From Ophiodon elongatus (taxonomy: Eukaryota; Chordata; Actinopteri; Perciformes; Hexagrammidae): 64,000 nucleotides of DNA. The position numbers and the translations under genes are program-made. The notes under the pieces were generated by a model, which made no database searches, was not told the origin of the DNA, and saw nothing but the letters and a program-made list of their open reading frames with translations. Below, one piece after another: positions 40,153 through 49,991 of the stretch; position 1 is the stretch's first letter; every line of letters starts with the position of its first letter. The stretch covers positions 1,137,501-1,201,500 of the forward strand of contig JACSYO010002128.1 of assembly GCA_016806645.1 (NCBI GenBank), given 5' to 3'.

Positions 40153-41377
40153 CCTCAAAACGCTGTGACAGGGAGAATGAGAATGGTTAAACTTGAAACT
40201 GATACATTTCATCAGTAGATTAAATGTGTAAAAAGAAAAAATGCTTTTGAGAATTATAACGAGAAAAAACGGATATAAATCACACCAAAGAATAACGGCT
40301 GGGCTCTTTTAACCAACTGAAACACTAAACTTGCCTCTGCATCCACTGCAGATTGATCACAAGGAAAACACCACAAGAGCCACTTTTCCACATTAATCTT
40401 GAATGATGTTCTCTCCAAGAACATAAATACTTGTCTTTGTGAAGTGAAAAAGAAGGGACTGGGGGCTAAACCCAGGCTGGTGTCCATTCCCTTCTCCAGA
40501 ATGCATAGCTCTCTTCAGCCAGCATTATAAAAAAAGATATCTGACCCTGATTGAGTGTTTGTTCTCCGTCTACCTCGGGGCTCCACAACCTCTCAGACAG
40601 TATTGACTCAAAAGGCTTTCTTGTTTCATCCTGCACCTGGACCCCCACCGAAGGCTACCTTTTGGATAACCCAGCTGCTCTTGAAATTGTAGTGGCCAGG
40701 CGGCACTACATAGGTCAGCAAAGCTCATTTTGGTGACATCGAAGCTGGTCAACCTCACAAAATGTCCTCCAGGACATGCCTTTTACAAGGAAGTAATTTG
40801 ACTCCAAGTAACTACTCATGCCCTTCTGAATAGGCTGAAACACATCACTGTCAGGTTATGACAATGCGTTGTGGATTGTATTTCCAGTGAAGGGGCTCGA
40901 AGTAAGAAATGACACCCAGCTATTACATCTTTGGAATACCATCCTCAAACCTATGCAATCATGGGACAGTCTGCAGCAGCTTTCTTTGCCAGGATACACC
41001 AGCATGTTGCTTATTTCTTTTATTGTGGCCCCTTTGCAGGCCTGCTGGAGAACAACATCCCTGCAGCATAATGTTTAATGCTGTCCCCCCAACATTGACT
41101 TAACCCTGTAAATAAGTATGAATGGTGAAGCACATCCCTTATGCCTCTTTGTGGCCTTCCTCACCTGTACTCTTCTCCCAAACTTAATTCCCTACATTGC
41201 GTTTCACAGATTTCCAACAGTTTTTTATTTTGCCATTTTACAACCATCTATATTTTACTCTGGAGGGATTCTTAGAGCATTGGAAATTGTCTTGTGTATC
41301 ATTCTCCCGTTTCATATTTTTCAACAACCTTGTAGTGGATTATTTTGGAATGGTTTCAAACACTTGGCACACCTTGA

Positions 41378-41491
<114 letters not shown>

Positions 41492-41850
41492 CTTCAATAC
41501 CACTTAATTACCTGTGTGCACTTCTATAAACAATTGACTGTAGCAGAGAAGATTTCGGGTGAACACTTTTTGCAGCCACTTGTGATCAATGGATGCAACT
41601 TCTGCAAGATGCTGTGACATTTGCACGCAGCAGTTAAATACACAGTGAAGGCTATTTGCGTAATACTGTATATCACCCCAAAACAGTCCATAATCTCCCC
41701 ACTGCAGAGACAGAAGGGAGCCCCGTACCGATGCACTGTAAAATGGTGGTGGAGGCTGCAATGTGTTTGAAGAGATTACAATGACATGCAAATATGCGCG
41801 TGTTATCTACTGGCACCGAGCAGAATTATAATCATCATCACAACCTTTAC

Positions 41851-42390
41851 CTGGAAGGCGGTGGACGCTCGTTTGGTTTTTCAGTTGTCTGTTTTCAGGA
41901 GACAGTGTTGGCCAGCGTCGCTGTAGTCAGGTGTTATTTCCGCTCCAAGCCAACTAAATTATCTTCTTCTCGACGCCAGGAGATTGACACGGTTAGCCTC
42001 TGACAGATTATCCTCTGTTCCGCGTCCTATTCGCTGGCTTTGTCACTTTGAGTGTGTGTATCCCTCTTGGCACCGCAGCTGTGGGGAGTTACCATCAGCT
42101 AGAGGCTTCGTCCTCCGAGTCCAGGCAGCCTCCGAAACTGGCGTTTCTTTTCTTTTTTTTCTCCGCTCGGTTTCCTCAACATATGGTCCTGAATGATAAC
42201 GAGGTCTATTCATTCAAAACCGTCACGTATGTTCTGCTCAACGGCGACATGAGTGAATTCAATAAAGTGCTAAAATTAATTAAATCCTTGTCTCAAGTCT
42301 CGGAAGTATCGCCAGCCTCCGAAACATCACCGCTTTCTTTTCGTTGTGAAAATCATTCCGCTCGTGAGGAAGGAGGGAATTGTGATTGAC
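41851..42390 (-). other. abhd17b non-coding first exon (upstream end approximate)
   Basis: A good minus-strand donor (CTTCCAG|GTAAAG) sits at 41851/41850, and the matching acceptor is at 40164-40163. The stretch upstream is GC-richer than its surroundings and contains no abhd17b homology, as expected for 5' UTR. The upper limit is the start of the promoter-like region and is only an estimate. A plus-strand ORF here has no homology I recognise. Confidence 0.5.
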
Positions 42391-42860
42391 AGTTCCACGA
42401 ATCAATGGCAAAGCGACTGGTGACCGAGTCCGCCAATGGTGCGACGTGTAGATATTTATGGGCGGCTCCTACCGACGCCGCAGAGTGGTGACCTAATGTT
42501 TTGATTGACGTGTACGAGAACCAACCGGTGATTACTATTGCGATGCACAGTCCAATCAGCGCCCGAGCAAGGGTTCTCTCACGTTCGATCAGGTGACGTA
42601 ATTGGCCTATTACTATTTTATTAGGCGTATTTTTACTTTTGAACCAGTGTTGTGATTTATTTATTTTTTCGTTTTTTATTCCAACAAATATGTTTTTTTT
42701 TATTATTTATTTTTGATAAAATTGGAGACTTCCTGTTTCGAGATCCGTGACGTTTCACAACGTGCTCGTACTTCTTCCGGGTCAGCGCTTCTCTCCGGCA
42801 TGGTTCCGGGTTTTTTTTTTTACCCCCACATACCATGTGTGAATAAAATTGGAAAATAAC
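42390..42860. promoter_or_regulatory. Probable bidirectional promoter, abhd17b / c9orf85
   Basis: The two genes are head to head with about 1 kb between abhd17b's non-coding exon and the c9orf85 start codon. The stretch holds CCAAT boxes (42433-42437, 42552-42556, and inverted ATTGG 42601-42605), a GC box GGGCGG (42460-42465), a CRE-like TGACGTA (42594-42600) and ETS-type TTCCGG (42775-42780). There is no TATA box, which is usual for divergent housekeeping promoters. Confidence 0.6.
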
Positions 42861-43267
42861 ATGAGTTCTCAGAAAGGTAATGTATCCCGGTCGCGGACCC
42901 AGAAGCATCAAAACAGTTTTGCCTTCAAAAACGACAAATACGGAGCGACTGTACAAGTGAAGGTTTGTGAAGCTTGAAGTCATAATGTGTGTGTTTGTGT
43001 CGTTAGCCTGAATAGATACTGAGCTCAGTTAAATACACCGATGAACGCTACATTGTATAGTGTTAACAGTGTACTCTTGTGTCGAGGCTAGAGGTGACGT
43101 GTGTTTGTCCTGAAACTAGATTGTATATTATAGCAACATTGTTTAGAAATCGTGTATAAAAGTAAAATCAAGATTATTTTTTTTATGTTGATCAAGTAAT
43201 GGACATTTTCTGTCAGTTACAATGCGTGTATTTTAAAACCTGATGCTTTGTCAAAGCCGTGTTGTAA

Positions 43268-43310
<43 letters not shown>

Positions 43311-45772
43311 ACATTTGCAACGTGTCTCTGCTTATGTTATCACAATTGTAGAAGGCAAAGTCAAAGAGCCACGATGGGCTCTGTCTACATTGTAAGGGTA
43401 TTCTAGAGTGGAAAGTGCAGTACAACAAATACAAGACACTGACACAGCCTAAGAAATGGTGAGTACACATAAGCATTAATTCGATAACAAAGTATCTGCA
43501 CAGCTACAACTGCTCATGACTGCACACATCTCAACTGATCTCCTCTGTAAACAAGCCAGTCATTGTTACTGAAGTCATTCGTGAGAAATTGACAAAGAAA
43601 GAGAAACAACATGGATTATACTGAACAGTTGGTTAGTCAATGCATTAATGTATCAACTAAACACTTGATCATTACATTTTTCACAACAGCTACGATTTGC
43701 TTCTCTTCCCCATTTCATATCCTTATAAGAAAAATATGACACAGGTTGTTTTTTTGTATCACACTAGAAATATAAATAAGATTGATTGGATGGATTTGAC
43801 TGCCACATTCATGCCTGTAGCAAACCAGGTGGCAAGTTAAATGCAGGGTATTTTGTTTTGATGTTGCTGGACTCACTGTGGGTCCACAGGTCAGCTGGAA
43901 CTCCACATGTCCTCCTGCTTGTGTCCAGTTATATTGTACTAGCATGGGAAACCACAGTCAGACTCGGAGGTGTGTCACACTGTTGTATATGTGCAGTAGT
44001 ATTTGTTATTCATGTTTTAAAGACAGTTGTAGTTGGTTCAAGTGTGAAAATTGATGGCATTTGTGCATACATGTGTTCTTCTTTCAGTGTCAAGTGTGCT
44101 CAAAAGACAGTGAAGGATGCGTATCACATCGTTTGTAAGCCCTGTTCCCGTCAGCTGGAGATCTGCTGCAAGTGTGGGAAGAAAGAGGAAATCGTTATTC
44201 CGTGAGTGGTCCTGTATAAATGTGTGTGTTTGTTTATTTGTGCAGATTCATGCATACAGAGGATTGGTGACTATAAAGTCCTGTTGTCTTCTGGCCATGT
44301 GTAAATAAACAACTTCACTGCTTACTATTATACAAATCTATCTATTGTTTTACTTTAGCCAATGTTGTGTTTTTCCTGCCTATTCATATGACATGTCCTA
44401 ACACTGTATATGAAGACTTTTAAGAAATGTGGTATATGTGGTCTTTATCTGGAGGTTTTATGAAGTCAATCTTGGTATTCTTATGGTGCGTTCACACCAA
44501 AAGCGTTGCGAATATTCGTCCAAGTTGAAAAATTTCAAAGCCTGGCGAAAATTTGCATTATTCGCATCCATTCGCGTCTGTGCATTGACTTTGTATGTAA
44601 TCTACTCGTGCGAAAAATTCGCAATGCTTTTGGTGTGAACGCACCATAAATCATAGACAGTAAATTCTACTGCAAGTCTCCCATCTAGTGGACAATGGGT
44701 TGTATCACAACCGACTCTTAGAAAATACTTGACAATTCATTGACAGCATTTTAGCTTCCGTCTTTATGTCTCCATTTAATGCCCTTCTCAATAATTGTCA
44801 TTCGACATTTTGGCAAATCAAATCAACATCAATTTATTCTCATGAATAATTTTTGTATAACTTTTACTTTGGTGACATTGTGACATTCAAAACAATGACT
44901 GAGGGATTTTTCTTTTGCTCTTGTAGGAGTACAAGTTAAAGTGGTAATCCTTAAAAGTCCCATATTGTTAAAAAATATATATTTTAATGTCTTTTTTTAA
45001 CTTTTTATCATAAAGCTGTTTTAAGTGCTGTATATATAAATACTGTTTAGGTATTAAAGCGCTCCATCCATGGCGAAATACACACAGCAGGTGTTCAGAA
45101 ACTGCCTTTTTAAATGGCAGGGTTTCAGTACGGGAGTTATGTCACAACTATACAATATAGAGACCATTTCACAGTTTTAAACGTAAACATCCTAAATGTG
45201 TCTTAGTTCATTTCCAGTTAGAAATCAGCTGATAGGAAGTAAACGTGGACCCAAGCCGTTTCAATACAAGTGTGAACATGGAAATGAGAGTAATGTGTCT
45301 CCTTTAAGTTTTCAGTCCTGGTTGATTTTAGAATTTCTTTGTGCGTGAAAACGATGGCATTGTTTAGCAGTCTGGAGTCTTTTGGTTGATACATGAGCTT
45401 CAAGTTTACAGAATTGTGTCTAGTTTAGTTTTCTATGTGTTTAGAACGGAGAACGTTTCCACAAACAATTTCATAATGCTGCAAATATATAAATATTGCA
45501 ATACTTTCATCATGGGGCCAATCACCATTTTCTTACTTCATTCGGCTATAGACTTGACAGACAATTATTTAAATGAAATTCTTCGAGATTGACATTTCAA
45601 CATGAAAGCCGTTGACACTGCCTCATTTTGTTTTTCTCTCACTGTGTAGCGTAAACTCACAAGAAGACCAGAAAGAGGAAGAAGAAGAGAAGGAGGTGGA
45701 GGAAAAGGAGAAGGATGTACAGAAAAAGAAAGGCCGTGGAAGAGGGAAGAAGGACTTAGATGACTTGGACAG

Positions 45773-45805
<33 letters not shown>

Positions 45806-45929
45806 CTTAAGTGACCTAAGAGATGAGGATGATAAGGGAGAGGACTTCGCTAGGGACTCAGAACCAAGGAAGAGATACAACAGGTCCGGTGTGCTCCCAG
45901 GTGTATCCCGAGTCAGCTTTAAAGACTAA
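42861..45929 (+). CDS. c9orf85: C9orf85 homologue, CxxC-rich protein of unknown function
   Basis: Four exons: 42861-42962, 43352-43458, 44088-44201, 45650-45929; GT-AG junctions, 200 aa. The N-terminus MSSQKGNVSRSRTQKHQN matches the vertebrate C9orf85 (DUF2039) family closely. CxxC pairs at Cys45/48, Cys70/73, Cys86/89 and Cys96-97/99 suggest two zinc-binding knuckles. The tail (from about residue 110) is highly charged: a Glu/Lys-rich segment, then a poly-Asp run, ending VSRVSFKD. The family's function is not established, and no catalytic motif is visible. Neighbours do not suggest a role beyond a shared promoter with abhd17b. Confidence 0.93.
43269..43310. repeat. ATT microsatellite, c9orf85 intron 1
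   Basis: About 14 ATT units, ending roughly 40 nt before the acceptor of exon 2. Confidence 0.95.
44481..44649. mobile_element. Intact-looking 169-bp MITE, c9orf85 intron 3
   Basis: The terminal inverted repeats are about 39 nt with only about two mismatches: left starts TTATGGTGCGTTCACACC, right ends GGTGTGAACGCACCATAA. The interior is short and non-coding. A TA target-site duplication is possible at the edges but cannot be separated from the TIR. Confidence 0.8.
44950..45260 (+). repeat. Dispersed teleost repeat, unclassified
   Basis: The segment AAAAGTCCCATATTG, TTTTAAGTGCTGTATATA, GCGAAATACACACAGC, AACGTAAACATCC, GATAGGAAGTAAACGTGGAC matches a repeat I recognise from several percomorph genomes. 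Limits are approximate. It fills much of c9orf85 intron 3. Confidence 0.55.
45650..45929 (+). CDS. c9orf85: c9orf85 terminal exon with poly-Asp tract
   Basis: Encodes residues 109-200. A GAT trinucleotide run (about 45773-45804) encodes an uninterrupted Asp stretch of about 11 residues, preceded by Lys/Glu-rich sequence. The exon also carries the stop TAA at 45927-45929. Low complexity here comes from a real coding microsatellite, since the frame continues into the family-like end. Confidence 0.92.
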
Positions 45930-46206
45930 AGACCGTGAGAGGGTTCTTGTTATACCAATTTTTTTTCTTTTCTTTTCAGCATTTATACAGAACAAGGTTT
46001 CTAATTAAAGTACGTATGAAGTTTAAGACTTGACCATATTCAAATTGAGTACTGCAAATCAACAAATGTGGTTTGATGGAGCACCTGAAGTAGGAGCTAA
46101 TGTAACACTGGGGAGGTTGAGTACACAGAATAGCTGTATTATATAATGTACATTCCCAAACCAATTCCCAAATAATGCCACCTGGATATATACATTATTG
46201 TACTGT

Positions 46207-46212
46207 AATAAA
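46207..46212 (+). terminator. Candidate poly(A) signal of c9orf85
   Basis: AATAAA about 280 nt past the stop codon. A weaker ATTAAA lies at 46004-46009, so two transcript ends are possible. Confidence 0.55.
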
Positions 46213-47888
46213 AACCTGTACATTCATTTTGAATTCATGTATCTAAGCTACTAATTCTTGTGACAATAACTGGACTAATAGAGGCCTTGAAGTATCAGCA
46301 GCACTAAAAGCAGAAGTAGAGGTTTTGCAGGAACAGACTCTGAGATATTGACCCTGTCATTAAAATGTTATGTGGGAACGCCCAGCAATCCACTTCACAA
46401 CTGAGGCTTTTCAACATTCTAGAAAACTAGAGGCTACTCTTTGTGGAGAAATAAAATATTTGTTTAGGAATGTTTAAAATGGTAAAGGAGAAATTTCAGT
46501 TTTGGTTGTGAAGGTATATCTACTATATTACTTTTTAATTACCACATTGTACTGTAAATTGGCTTATAACCACACTGTAACTATGCCATACGTTCTTCCC
46601 CATTGTTACCTTAAGATGTTTTACCCACTTTTAAAAAGAAAACCCTAACATTAGCAAAATATTCTCACTGTTAGTACCAATATGATATATATAAGAACCT
46701 ATTCCCAACATTGGTGATGTGCACTGAGAAAGAGGAACAAGTAATCACCCGACAACCCAACAGGGAAATGTGCTGCCTGACATGCACAAAATTATAGCAG
46801 AGTTTGCATTATTTAAGTTATTTCTCAAGTTCAGTTTTGTAGGAACTGTGAATGTTTCAACATAGACCTGCCGATGTTTTTTTGAAAGACAGATTGTACA
46901 GAATATCCTCCTTCATCTATCTTTTTATACTTCTCTCTCGACAGCTTACTACTGCTAATCAGTCCAGAAACTGAGCTAATGCACTTGTTCTATTCATGTC
47001 ACTGACGCCATGACACCAACACTGCACTCGTCCTTTTGAGATTTAAAAAAGATGACCGAGGTTATTCCCTTTAACACCAGTAGACTTTTCTTGGATAGTA
47101 GAGGCCTTGCTAATCTTTGAATAGTGTCAAAAGGGTCATTTTAAGGGTAAGTTGATGAAATATGTTGTTCATATCAAAATCACACGGAGGGTGATCCATT
47201 AGCTTAACAACAAATATATATTTTTTTATAATATGAGGAGTAAGAGAAGGGATTTTTAAGGAAGACATCCTTCAATGGCTTCGTGCTAAAGCTCTTTGCT
47301 GTAAGCATCCGTGGTTATGTGTGTGTTATGTAACGTTAACATTTAATTTCCACTTAAAGTAAGAGCGACGTTAAAATATCAAAATAAAGTCAATCTTGTG
47401 TTTATATTCCAAGTTTGTACAGATTGTACGTCAGGCTTCACATGATTTAACATTTAGTTGTATAATAACACAGTTAGTCCGTTATAATTGACATGTGTTT
47501 ACGTGAGCATACTGCTTATGTACATGTTATATTGTTATTGGAACAATATTTTAAAATGAAATAGACATTGTTCTTAAGGGGTGGGGGGTCTACCCCTCAT
47601 ACATTGGCGCAGGAGAATTGCCCATTCACTGCATCTGGCAAACTAACGCTACGTTTATTGGTGGCTCAGTCAGGCCGTTGGGTCATCGTGATGAATTATC
47701 AACCGGGCAAAGTGCAAACGCTTTGCGGTAAGTGCTGCACCTGATTTATGACCCTCGGTGTGTGAAATCGGCTGTAAACAAAAACGAAACCAGAAACGTT
47801 CGTCTATAGCTGACCCCTCAGTCTAGTGGACCCTGTGGCTGGTGAATAGTTGTACGTGGCGATTAGACCTCAACCTTAAGACACTGAG
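46213..47888. other. Intergenic, no gene recognised
   Basis: AT-rich single-copy-looking DNA between c9orf85 and the foldback element. A short GC-richer stretch with clustered CpG lies at about 47.58-47.89 kb, directly left of the foldback. It could be part of the element or an upstream regulatory site. No exon homology is seen. Confidence 0.4.
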
Positions 47889-49819
47889 GTCAAGTGAGCC
47901 GTCATCTGCGGAACCTCGGTTAAACCAACAATTAGGCAATAATTTGTCCAATTTGATATAAGAAGTCAAAAACAACATCAAGTTGCACATTACATAAAAT
48001 CCAATTATAGTAATATCTGAAGTTACACTGTTGTACTATTTTTGTTTTAAAAAAAGGGAGCTTGTAAGTTACAATATTATCAAATAATAATCTTTGATCT
48101 GTAATAAGAATATTTAATCTATTGGTTAGGTAAAATGTACACTGTATTTCTGTTCAGGATGACCCCGAATATGTCCATCTGAAATTTCATGTGATTTTAC
48201 TGCATAGTTTTTGAGAAAAATTAAAGGCAAAGGCTGTTCAAATGGCATTCATATTCATTATTTCCTAATATTTGAACCTTGATTACAATAATTCCTTAGG
48301 TTATAGTAAACCTTTACTGGATTCTTTTTCATGATGACCCCATGTCTATATTCATGTGATATTACTGTACAGTCTTTGAGAAAATGAAAGGGAAAGTCAG
48401 TTCAAATTACACAGTGGTATTTATTATTTCCTTATATTTTAACTATAATTAAAACACACCCTGAAGAGGTTATAAGAAACGTTTACTGGATTCCTGTTCA
48501 TGATGACCCCAACTGTGTCCATGTAAGATTTCAGGTGATTTTACTGCAGTTTTCTAGAAAATTAAAGGGAAAGTCAGCTCAAATGACAAAATACAATTCC
48601 TAATTTCCTCATATTTGAACTGCATGATACAATACAAAGTTATGTAGTTTTTGTAGATGTTAGGGATCAATATTTTCCCATTGTTCACGAGAAGAAAAAA
48701 TGGAAGGGGATGAATTAATGTAACACTTTAAATGCATCATTAAGTCCCTAAATATTGTCATAAAAGATTATCTTGTTTCTGCTTTTTAGTGGCTATGTAA
48801 TCAAATATAACGCCAAGGCAGGCACCACAGTTCATACTACGGATGTAGAATTATGCTTAATTATTGCAAATATAGTGTGTTTACTTCTCACATATTGCAT
48901 TTGAGCTTTTTTATCATATAATGAGCCATAATTATCATATATTGCATTCAGTCTTTTTATCACATAATGCGGGGAGAGGTGTAGTGTTTGTTTGTTATGA
49001 AGTTCAATTGCATTACTGATCACATATCCACACTGGAAGGGATTATGTAAATTATAATAATGATTAGGCTAATTGTCTGTATGGATTTTAGGGCTTTTTT
49101 CTGGAAATGTGCACATATATTGAGAGTAGCAAATTCAGAATAATATCTCGCAAAATCCTTCATTAATTAAATTTGTGAGAAATGTAGGAGGAAAGTAATC
49201 TTAAATGGCTTTAGAATATTCATAACGTCCTTAACTGTTAAATAAACGGTTCCTCACATGAAATTCGACATCGACATAGTTGGGGTCTTCATGAACAAGA
49301 ATCTAGCAAAAGTTTACTATAACCTCTTCAGGATTTGTTTTTATAACAGTTCAAATATGGGGAAATTATGAATATCATAATGCAATTTAAACAGACTTCT
49401 TTTTAATTTTCTCAAAAACTGTACTGTAAAATCACATACAATTTGAGATGGACATAGTCAGGGTCATCCTGAACATAAATCCATTGGAAATTTTAGCTAA
49501 CCAATAAAGGAAATGTTTTTAATACAGATCAAAGATTATTATTTGATAATATTTGAACTTTTGAGCTCCCTTTTTTAATTAAAAACCGTACAGTGGTGTA
49601 ACTTCAGATTTTATCATAGTTGGATTTCATATAATATATAACATAATGTTGTTTTTGACTTTATATATCAACATGGACAAATTATACCTTAAATATAGGT
49701 ATATCACCTTGCTTTTGGGGCTATCCAAGCCCCTGTACCGTAACACCACGAATAGACAAGCATGACAATTCAAGCGTCGGCTGGTTGACTGAAGCTCCTC
49801 AGATAACGGCTCACTTGAT
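47889..49819. mobile_element. 1.9-kb foldback element with tandem-repeat arms, upstream of gda
   Basis: A large imperfect inverted repeat. The outer ends share TCAAGTGAGCCGT, then the arms match as inverted complements through 47950-48160 (left) and 49450-49690 (right), for example TAATTTGTCC against GGACAAATTA. Each arm then carries tandem units of about 170-178 nt: GATGACCCC recurs at 48158, 48333 and 48502, and its complement near 49282 and 49460. The centre (about 48.7-49.2 kb) is AT-rich and non-coding. The right arm has about 85 nt absent from the left. The structure resembles foldback-type DNA transposons. No transposase is present. Confidence 0.75.
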
Positions 49820-49835
49820 CGCAGTCCATAGACTC

Positions 49836-49884
49836 TTTATAAGACCCAACACACAGAGACACACGCCCATTCTTCTCATTGGTT
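49836..49884 (+). promoter_or_regulatory. Candidate gda core promoter
   Basis: A TATA-like TTTATAAG (49836-49843) and an inverted CCAAT box ATTGG (49878-49882) lie about 110-155 nt before the start codon. The right end of the upstream foldback element stops about 17 nt before the TATA-like site. The inverted CCAAT lying downstream of the TATA is unusual, so the exact start site is uncertain. Confidence 0.4.
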
Positions 49885-49991
49885 GCAGGGTGTCTTTGCA
49901 GTCAAGTTAAGTTGGGGTGTCTGTTGCGTCGTTGAGATCTGTGCTGCCGCAGGAATCTGTGCTGCTCGAGTCCGACTGAACTATTGAAAGG

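Noticed and set aside
39973..40212. Extended N-terminus of abhd17b starting at 40212
   Set aside because: The extra residues lie upstream of a clear acceptor at 40164-40163 and have no counterpart in the 288-residue family.
42048..42389. 113-residue plus-strand ORF near the abhd17b first exon
   Set aside because: Non-repetitive and in a transcribed region, but I recognise no family, and it is antisense to the probable abhd17b 5' UTR. Probably chance in GC-rich DNA.
45623..45880. Minus-strand poly-Ser ORF
   Set aside because: Antisense of the GAT/GAA-rich coding part of c9orf85 exon 4; the plus frame is family-like.
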